Positions 1 through 4,663 of a stretch of DNA of 6,819 nucleotides are shown piece after piece (positions within the stretch are counted from its first letter, which is position 1; the number at the start of each line of letters is the position of its first letter). This DNA is from Prolixibacteraceae bacterium (GTDB lineage: Bacteria; Bacteroidota; Bacteroidia; Bacteroidales; Prolixibacteraceae): NCBI GenBank assembly GCA_027451165.1, contig DAIDJX010000183.1, positions 1 through 6,819 of the forward strand. Reading direction: 5' to 3'. The translations under genes were made by a program, and so were the position numbers. The notes under the pieces are model-generated. The model made no database searches, was not told where the DNA came from, and saw only the letters and a program-made list of their open reading frames with translations.

Positions 1-943
1 TGACGAAGATCCACACCAGCAATTCCACTTTCAGCACGCTGGAAATTTCGTCTGTAATTCCCAGGGCAGCGCCACCCACAGCCAGGAGGATAAAAGAGAT
101 AAGGGCAACTCCGGTAACCCCGTAAGTTTCAAATCCGTCTGCGGTCGGTCCCACACTGTCGCCGGCATTGTCACCGGTACAGTCAGCAATAACGCCAGGG
201 TTCCTCGGGTCATCTTCACCGATTTTGAAAACCACTTTCATCAGGTCGGAACCAATATCTGCGATTTTGGTAAAAATACCCCCGGCAATACGAAGGGCAG
301 ATGCACCCAGCGACTCACCAATGGCAAAGCCGATAAAACAGGCGCCGGCAAGGTGCCCGGGCATCAGCAGCAGGATGATCAGCATCATGGTCAGCTCGAC
401 ACAGATGAGCAATACCCCGATGCTCATTCCAGCATTTAGCGGAATATTGAGCAAGTTGAGCGGATTTTTTTTCAGTGCAGCAAAAGCCATACGCGCGTTG
501 GCAAGGGTATTCATACGTATACCGAAAGCGGCAACGGCATAGGAACCCAAAATACCAATCACTGTCCACAGGATAATCAGCGCCACACTGCCCAGTTTCT
601 GAATGGCAGTTTCACCGATCGGGGAAAGAAAACCGAAATAACCGGCAACAGCAGCACCGATAAAAAGGAAGAGGATGGCCAGGAATTTTCCCTGTTGTTT
701 CAGATAAGCCACACAGGTTTTGTAAATTACCTCTGCCACATCCAGCATAGCTTTGTGGGAAGGAAGTGATTTAACCTTTCTGTACTGATAAAGGCCGAAT
801 AGCATACCCAGAAATGTAACCAGAAATCCCCAGTAAAGGATGGTAGAATTCTGGATTTCCTCAGGAATCTTCAGGTCAGCCTCGCTGGCAAAACCCTGGA
901 GGGCAACCATCAGTAAAACAAAAAATGACACTAACTTTTTCAT
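1..943 (-). CDS. hppA: Membrane-bound cation-translocating pyrophosphatase, N-terminal 314 residues (runs off left edge)
   Basis: Integral membrane pyrophosphatase that hydrolyses cytoplasmic PPi and pumps Na+ and/or H+ outwards. The frame is open from ATG 943 to the window edge; the family is about 700-800 residues, so the C-terminal part lies outside. Visible landmarks: a signal-peptide-like segment (residues 1-20), TM1 (about 35-53), the family motif GIRMNTLANARMAFAA (141-156), GGIFTKIADIGSDL (221-234), EDDPRNPGVIAD (243-254) and TGDNAGDSVGPTADGFETYG (256-275). The Asp-rich segments bind Mg-PPi. The Glu in ADGFE (residue 272) sits where Na+-transporting members carry their gate glutamate. 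The core resembles, from memory, Bacteroides enzymes described as Na+- or Na+/H+-pumping and K+-stimulated. The K+-dependence residues are outside the window, so ion specificity is inference. No Shine-Dalgarno sequence is visible. A TAnnTTTG box lies 44 bp upstream. Divergent from the tyrosine phosphatase gene. Confidence 0.96.
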   Translation of the reverse strand, partial: MKKLVSFFVLLMVALQGFASEADLKIPEEIQNSTILYWGFLVTFLGMLFGLYQYRKVKSLPSHKAMLDVAEVIYKTCVAYLKQQGKFLAILFLFIGAAVAGYFGFLSPIGETAIQKLGSVALIILWTVIGILGSYAVAAFGIRMNTLANARMAFAALKKNPLNLLNIPLNAGMSIGVLLICVELTMMLIILLLMPGHLAGACFIGFAIGESLGASALRIAGGIFTKIADIGSDLMKVVFKIGEDDPRNPGVIADCTGDNAGDSVGPTADGFETYGVTGVALISFILLAVGGAALGITDEISSVLKVELLVWIFV

Positions 944-987
944 ACGTTGATTTAATATTGAGATGAAAATTTAATTTCTTCGGAGGC

Positions 988-995
988 CAAATATA
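988..995 (-). promoter_or_regulatory. -7 box of the hppA promoter
   Basis: Read on the minus strand, this is TATATTTG, an exact match to the Bacteroidota -7 consensus TAnnTTTG. It would start transcription about 35-40 nt before the hppA ATG. I see no convincing TTTG at the -33 position, so the promoter is supported by one element only. It is 127 bp from the -7 box of the divergent tyrosine phosphatase gene, far enough apart for independent use. Confidence 0.55.
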
Positions 996-1100
996 TTTCA
1001 ATTTGGTTCATCAGCAGCCAGATAAACGAAATATTTTACAATTTACATGGAACTATTATCCAAATGTTACCTGCCTGTTATCGCGTATTGTACTGACTAA

Positions 1101-1130
1101 TTTGCCTTTACTGGGAAACTTTTATCTTTG
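1101..1130 (+). promoter_or_regulatory. Promoter of the tyrosine phosphatase gene (TTTG-N18-TATCTTTG)
   Basis: TTTG at 1101-1104 and TATCTTTG at 1123-1130 match both elements of the Bacteroidota primary sigma-factor promoter, with an 18-bp spacer, near the usual range. The expected transcription start is near 1136, leaving only a short leader before ATG 1149. The element also settles the gene start: an in-frame TTG at 1128 lies inside the -7 box and cannot be in the mRNA made from this promoter. Confidence 0.7.
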
Positions 1131-1148
1131 CTGCCTGTTGTTAACAGC

Positions 1149-1628
1149 ATGAAGAAAAAGGTATTATTTGTCTGTGCCGGAAATATATGCCGGTCGCCAG
1201 CTGCAGAGGCTGTTTTTACCAAAATGGTGAATGAAAACGGGTATTCCGGGGTTTTTGAGATTGATTCAGCCGGAACAGGAGGCTGGCATTCCGGAGAACA
1301 AGCCGACCCGAGAATGAGGAGGCATGCCAGGAAAAGAGACATCAACATTACCAGTATAGCCCGGAAATTTGACGCTTCGACCGACTTCGACCGGTTTGAT
1401 CTTATTGTGGCTATGGATGATGAAAACCTGGATGTCCTGAAAGACAAGGCAAGAAATTCTGCCGACAAAGCTAAAATTGTGAAAATGACTGCCTTCAGGA
1501 ATAAGTTCAACTACACTACCATCCCAGATCCCTATTATGGAGGCGACGAGGGCTTTGAACTGGTTCTCGACCTCCTGGAGGATTCGTGTTCAGTAATGCT
1601 GCAAAAACTGATCAAAGAAATCAGGTAA
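1149..1628 (+). CDS. Low-molecular-weight protein tyrosine phosphatase
   Basis: A 159-residue cytoplasmic phosphatase that removes phosphate from phosphotyrosine through a cysteinyl-phosphate intermediate. The P-loop is at the N-terminus: VLFVCAGNICRS (residues 5-16) with nucleophile Cys9 and Arg15 (C-X5-R, followed by Ser16). SAGTGGWHSG (40-49) is the conserved second segment, and DPYYGG (127-132) carries the general acid Asp127. Length and motif order match the family (about 150-160 residues). ATG 1149 is chosen because it is followed by Lys-rich MKKKVLFVC, the usual beginning, and because the upstream TTG is in the promoter. No kinase or capsule gene is adjacent, so the partner is unknown. 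The sequence fits the general LMW-PTP group; ArsC-type arsenate reductases share the fold, but the DPYY motif and lack of their extra cysteine arrangement favour a phosphatase. The last 8 bp overlap the end of the convergent MgtC-like gene. Confidence 0.94.
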   Translation: MKKKVLFVCAGNICRSPAAEAVFTKMVNENGYSGVFEIDSAGTGGWHSGEQADPRMRRHARKRDINITSIARKFDASTDFDRFDLIVAMDDENLDVLKDKARNSADKAKIVKMTAFRNKFNYTTIPDPYYGGDEGFELVLDLLEDSCSVMLQKLIKEIR

Positions 1629-2325
1629 CCAGTTCTTCTGAAAAAGCCACCACGCCTTCGGTTTTTTCAATCATTCCGGCCAGTTTCTGAGGATCCAGTT
1701 TTACCGGGATATAGACATAGTAGGTGAACTTTTCAGTGGTGTCGGCCATGCTCTTCCGGATATCCACAGCGCTGATCTTTATTTTCAGGGCATGTAAAAC
1801 ACCTTTAAAATCTTCAGGCTGAGCAGTATTTTTCTTTACGGTTATTTCGATCTTTTTATAAATCTTGTCCTGAAAAAACAACTTTTCAAAAATATCCATG
1901 ACAGTGAGGGAGAAGAGGATGATACCGAGCGCAATGGCGCTGATGCCGAAAAGTCCTGCGCCTATGGCCAGGCCAATGATGGCCATAGCCCAGATGGAAG
2001 CGGCAGTGGTAAGCCCTTTGACGTTCCCCCCAATCCTTAAAATGGCGCCGGCGCCCAGGAATCCGATCCCGGCAATGACCTGTGCCGCAATCCTGCCCGG
2101 ATCACCATTCTGAAAATCAGGAAACTGCTGCGGAATGTAGATGGACAGCAGCATGGCCAGCGTCGAACCAATGCTGATCAGGATGTGGGTCCGCAGACCG
2201 GCTGGTTGACTGTGGGCTTCCCTTTCCACCCCCACCAGCAAGCCGGCAAAGAAACTTACGATGAGCCGGAGTGCGGCTGTTTCCGTGTCAATTACCGTGC
2301 TGTTTATCAAAACGTTCAGATCCAT
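1621..2325 (-). CDS. MgtC/SapB family inner-membrane protein
   Basis: A 234-residue membrane protein of the MgtC family, whose best-studied members help bacteria survive low Mg2+ and, in Salmonella, act on the F-type ATP synthase. The N-terminal hydrophobic domain (about 15-147) has several TM segments and the family motifs GLLVGVEREAHSQPAGLRTH (28-47), DPGRIAAQVIAGIGFLGAGAI (75-95) and VKGLTTAASIWAMAIIGLAIG (102-122). The conserved Asp75 and the Glu-Arg-Glu at 34-36 are present. A soluble C-terminal domain (about 157-234) corresponds to the ACT-like domain of full-length MgtC, and the total length matches MgtC (about 231 residues). It begins 33 bp after the MaoC-like gene on the same strand, with no terminator or good promoter between, so the two are probably co-transcribed. 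Its 3' end overlaps the tyrosine phosphatase gene. The family is certain; the physiological role in this organism is not, and no Mg2+ transporter lies beside it. Confidence 0.92.
   Translation of the reverse strand: MDLNVLINSTVIDTETAALRLIVSFFAGLLVGVEREAHSQPAGLRTHILISIGSTLAMLLSIYIPQQFPDFQNGDPGRIAAQVIAGIGFLGAGAILRIGGNVKGLTTAASIWAMAIIGLAIGAGLFGISAIALGIILFSLTVMDIFEKLFFQDKIYKKIEITVKKNTAQPEDFKGVLHALKIKISAVDIRKSMADTTEKFTYYVYIPVKLDPQKLAGMIEKTEGVVAFSEELVT
1640..1668 (+). terminator. Weak A-tract/T-tract hairpin downstream of the tyrosine phosphatase gene
   Basis: GAAAAAGCC (1640-1648) can pair with GGTTTTTTC (1660-1668) around an 11-nt loop, with one G-U pair. It begins 12 bp after the phosphatase stop and lies inside the C-terminal codons of the convergent MgtC-like gene. 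The GC part of the stem is only 3 bp, so this is a candidate at best. Confidence 0.25.
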
Positions 2326-2358
2326 AGTTCCCGGCTATTTGAAGAATCACCCTAAAAG

Positions 2359-2823
2359 TCAGTTAAAATGATAGAGGAATACCACGGTACATTCATATGC
2401 CGGCTTTTTATTCCCTTCAATTTCGAGGACAACATTCACCTTGATTTTGGTTATTCCCCTGAGGTTAACCGCTGATTCGAGCATCATTCTGGCCCTGACC
2501 TGGCTGTTGACCACCACAGGCTGATTGAATTTCAGGTTTTCAATGCCATAGTTAACAATCATTTTTACATTTCTGACATCCATTAGGTTGAACCACAGGT
2601 AAGTCAGCAAAGACATGGTCAGGTACCCATGGGCAATTGTTGCCTTGAAGGGCGATTCCAGCGCTGCCCGCTCCGGGTCGGTGTGAATCCACTGGTGGTC
2701 CAATGTGGCTTCGGCAAATGAATTGATCTGCTCCTGCGTAATGGTAATGTAATCTGAAATACCCAGCAGCTGACCGGTGAGTGCTTCAAAATCTTCATAT
2801 CCGTTAACGATTCTTCTTTCCAT
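2359..2823 (-). CDS. MaoC-like (NodN-type) hot-dog-fold dehydratase
   Basis: A 154-residue single hot-dog-fold protein of the MaoC/(R)-specific enoyl-CoA hydratase family, cytoplasmic, expected to hydrate or dehydrate acyl thioesters. The hydratase-2 signature is seen as FAEATLDHQWIHTD (36-49). Asp42 and His47 keep the Asp-X4-His spacing of the catalytic pair in PhaJ. SPFKATIAHGYLTMSL (57-72) is the conserved helix entry, with the expected His65-Gly66. The Asp-His-Gln-Trp-Ile-His form is typical of NodN-like members, where PhaJ has Asp-x-Asn-Pro-x-His. The substrate is unknown, and no fatty-acid or polyester genes are nearby. ATG 2823 is the only reasonable start. It is the first gene of a probable two-gene unit with the MgtC-like gene and is divergent from the EamA permease gene. 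Family call firm; substrate not determinable. Confidence 0.92.
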   Translation of the reverse strand: MERRIVNGYEDFEALTGQLLGISDYITITQEQINSFAEATLDHQWIHTDPERAALESPFKATIAHGYLTMSLLTYLWFNLMDVRNVKMIVNYGIENLKFNQPVVVNSQVRARMMLESAVNLRGITKIKVNVVLEIEGNKKPAYECTVVFLYHFN

Positions 2824-2845
2824 ATTTGCGTTCTAATATTAACTG

Positions 2846-2877
2846 CTAAAATAGGTTAAAAAAGTGCACTTTTGCAA
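2846..2877 (-). promoter_or_regulatory. Candidate promoter of the MaoC-MgtC unit
   Basis: On the minus strand TATTTTAG (2853-2846) matches TAnnTTTG at 5 of its 6 fixed positions, with a TTG at 2877-2875, 21 bp upstream. Transcription would start near 2840, about 17 nt before ATG 2823. It occupies the same DNA as the oppositely directed permease promoter. Confidence 0.4.
2867..2874 (+). promoter_or_regulatory. Candidate -7 box of the permease gene
   Basis: CACTTTTG differs from TAnnTTTG only at its first base. It ends 18 nt before GTG 2893, the same distance as between the -7 box and the ATG of the tyrosine phosphatase gene. No clear -33 TTTG is visible. If used, it places the TTG at 2872 within the promoter and outside the mRNA. 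Confidence 0.4.
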
Positions 2878-2892
2878 TTTCTGTTTTCCAAA

Positions 2893-3828
2893 GTGAAGAA
2901 CATCCTGACATCCACCATTTTTCTGGCCATTGTGGCTGCCTTGTTATGGTCTACGGCCTTTGCCGGGATCAAAATTGGCTTGCAATACCAGTCGCCACTT
3001 CAGTTTGGCTCACTCCGCTTTATTCTTGCCGGTCTTATGGTCATGATTGCCTTTGGAAACCATAAGAAATACCTGGTGGAAGTCAGAAGAGAATGGCGTT
3101 TCATTTTGTTGATCGGAATCCTTCAGGTCGTCGTGCAATACGGGATATTCTATACCGCCATGGATTTGGTACCCGGTGCAGTAGGGGCCATGATTGTCGG
3201 TTCCTCTCCCCTGTTTGTAGCCCTGATTGCTCACTTTACCCATCCTGACGATAAGTTGACCTATGCTCGTTCCATGAGTTTTCTTGCCGGGGTGGCCGGA
3301 ATAGCTGTTATCACTGTAGGGCGCAGGGGCATTGAGCTGAAAAGCAGCCTTGAGTGGCTGGGTATCCTTCTCCTGATCCTGAACAACCTGGCCTCCGGAT
3401 ACAGCAATGTGTTGGTTTCCAGAAACCCGCGGCCCCTTTCTCCTTACGTGCTAACCTCTGCTTCTATGCTTGGAGGCGGCATTTTGCTCTATTTGATCTC
3501 ACTTCCCTTCGAAGGATTTCAGGCTGGCCCTTTCCCTGTTGCATGGAGCGCTGCCTTATTCTGGCTGGCTTTTGTCTCTGCAGCAGCATTCAGCATCTGG
3601 TATTCCCTGCTTAAACGCCCGGGGGTAAAGGTCTCGGAATTAAATGTTTGGAAATTTCTGATTCCAGTCTCAGGCGCCGGATTAAGCTGGCTCCTGGTTA
3701 AAGGAGAACACCCCGACTGGATGACAGTTACCGGAATGGTGGTCATCGCCGGATCTTTATTGCTGATGAACCTGGGTGCCGGGAAAAAAACGGCTATTCC
3801 TCCAGAATCTTCAGCTCCACTTTCCTGA
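2893..3828 (+). CDS. EamA/DMT-superfamily permease
   Basis: A 311-residue inner-membrane permease of the drug/metabolite transporter superfamily, most likely with ten TM helices in two EamA repeats (about 10-143 and 157-293). The first helix contains the typical LLWSTAFAGIKIGL (17-30), followed by SLRFILAGLMV (40-50). Its family exports amino acids, metabolites or toxic compounds; the substrate cannot be read from sequence. Start: there is no ATG before residue 50, which would delete TM1. GTG 2893 gives MKNILTSTIFLAI, a normal lead into TM1. TTG 2872 would add seven residues but lies in the probable -7 promoter element, so GTG is preferred, with moderate certainty. The C-terminal tail after the last helix (about 295-311) is polar, and its codons overlap the convergent lipoprotein gene by 35 bp. 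Confidence 0.9.
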   Translation: MKNILTSTIFLAIVAALLWSTAFAGIKIGLQYQSPLQFGSLRFILAGLMVMIAFGNHKKYLVEVRREWRFILLIGILQVVVQYGIFYTAMDLVPGAVGAMIVGSSPLFVALIAHFTHPDDKLTYARSMSFLAGVAGIAVITVGRRGIELKSSLEWLGILLLILNNLASGYSNVLVSRNPRPLSPYVLTSASMLGGGILLYLISLPFEGFQAGPFPVAWSAALFWLAFVSAAAFSIWYSLLKRPGVKVSELNVWKFLIPVSGAGLSWLLVKGEHPDWMTVTGMVVIAGSLLLMNLGAGKKTAIPPESSAPLS

Positions 3829-4594
3829 AATCAATGGGATGACTTTCGCTTTGAAGGGACAGCGTTCCCCTGCTCACCAGTTTATTACCGTCGCCTGGGA
3901 TCAGCTTTGGATAGGTGGCATCGCGTTCATCCAGCTGAGGCTGACTGTAAACAATTACCGTATCTCCGTTGACAATGTGCTTCATCAGCCGGCTGCCGTG
4001 TACCTCCACTTCGACGGTCACCCACTGGTCACCACGGAACGTTTTGGAGGAGGAAGTCATGCAGTGGTCCAGCACCAGGTTGCCATTCATCACCACATTG
4101 GTGCCGGGCGTACAAAGGTTGGCGGTTGACCGTTCACCAATGCTGTCACCACCCAGAAACTGTACCTCTATGGAGGTTGGAAAACTTTGGTCCTTTTCCA
4201 TGGTTTCCGGCAATTGCCCGTGAACCATCACCCCGCTGTTCCGCAACGCCCAACCGGCGCCACCGGGACATTGTTCGCCCACAAAACGGTATTCAATCCG
4301 GAGCAGATAATGTGAAAAGGTGTCCTTGTAAAAAATATGTCCGTATCTGTTCCTCAAACTGTCATATTGGTCATACCGTACCTTCATCAGGCCATCTTCC
4401 ACCCGGAAAGTGTTCCCGAAGTTTTCGCCCAGCTCATACCCGGCGATTTTGACCGTCCATCCGGTCAGATCCTTGCCGTTAAAGAGCTGAATCCATTCCT
4501 CCCCGGATTTTTTTGCAGGCTGACATCCGGAAAAATAAATAATGGTTAGTATGGTCAACAGCGTGCCTGACAGAATTTTAAATTTCTTTTTCAT
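3794..4594 (-). CDS. Lipoprotein of the DUF1080 (3-keto-disaccharide hydrolase-like) family
   Basis: A 266-residue exported lipoprotein. Residues 1-23 are a signal peptide with a positive start (MKKKFK), a hydrophobic stretch and lipobox FSGC, giving lipidated Cys24. The rest is one concanavalin-like beta-sandwich domain of the DUF1080 family. Recognisable family segments are WIQLFNGKDLTGW (34-46), FRVEDGLMKV (63-72), GWALRNSGVMVHGQ (114-127), FPTSIEVQFLGG (138-149), NLCTPGTNV (159-167), HIVNGDTVIVY (206-216) and LSLQSESHPIDFRKVEL (245-261). Members studied in Bacteroides act on 3-keto-glycosides made by Gfo/Idh-type oxidoreductases, cleaving the glycosidic bond. No such oxidoreductase or sugar transporter lies in this window, so this copy appears to stand alone. 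Surface display is possible but the residues after Cys24 (QPAKKSGEE) are only a loose match to known export signals. The 3' end overlaps the permease gene by 35 bp. Confidence 0.92.
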   Translation of the reverse strand: MKKKFKILSGTLLTILTIIYFSGCQPAKKSGEEWIQLFNGKDLTGWTVKIAGYELGENFGNTFRVEDGLMKVRYDQYDSLRNRYGHIFYKDTFSHYLLRIEYRFVGEQCPGGAGWALRNSGVMVHGQLPETMEKDQSFPTSIEVQFLGGDSIGERSTANLCTPGTNVVMNGNLVLDHCMTSSSKTFRGDQWVTVEVEVHGSRLMKHIVNGDTVIVYSQPQLDERDATYPKLIPGDGNKLVSRGTLSLQSESHPIDFRKVELKILEE

Positions 4595-4612
4595 AGGTGA
4601 GTTTTTTAAAAG

Positions 4613-4644
4613 TTTTCAGAAGAGAGGTAAAGATATTATTTTTG
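4613..4644 (+). promoter_or_regulatory. Promoter of the PafA-like gene (-7 box TATTTTTG)
   Basis: TATTTTTG at 4637-4644 matches TAnnTTTG exactly and ends 19 nt before ATG 4664. A TTTT at 4613-4616, 20 bp upstream, is the best -33 candidate and is one base off TTTG. The -7 boxes of this promoter and of the opposite lipoprotein promoter are separated by one base pair. Confidence 0.6.
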
Positions 4645-4658
4645 ACCATCAAAACAAA
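4628..4658 (-). promoter_or_regulatory. Promoter of the DUF1080 lipoprotein gene (TTTG-N19-TATCTTTA)
   Basis: On the minus strand TTTG (4658-4655) and TATCTTTA (4635-4628) are 19 bp apart, the usual spacing. The -7 box differs from TAnnTTTG only in the last base. Transcription would begin near 4622, about 27 nt before ATG 4594. Confidence 0.55.
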
Positions 4659-4663
4659 GATTG

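Noticed and set aside
176..283. Apparent departure of the pyrophosphatase core from the textbook DVGADLVGK / GDNVGD motifs
   Set aside because: The variant (IADIGSDL, TGDNAGDSVGPTADGFETYG) is, as I recall, the normal form in Bacteroides-type enzymes, so it is lineage-typical and not a novelty.
31..569. Two minus-strand open frames (31-219 and 315-569) within the pyrophosphatase region
   Set aside because: They are out of frame with the clear hppA reading frame, which is continuous from 943 to the window edge, and their translations resemble no family.
1097..1510. Minus-strand open frame of 137 codons opposite the tyrosine phosphatase gene
   Set aside because: It is antisense to the conserved P-loop and DPYY regions and is explained by the codon pattern of that gene; the hydrophobic start is coincidental.
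3785..3810. T-rich run read on the minus strand after the lipoprotein stop as a terminator
   Set aside because: The T tract lies in the loop of the only possible stem (GCCG/CGGC) and not after it, so it does not have terminator form.
3776..4549. Overlapping plus-strand open frames opposite the DUF1080 gene, up to 117 codons
   Set aside because: They are antisense to a well-conserved lipoprotein gene, overlap each other in different frames, and have no promoter or recognisable protein features.
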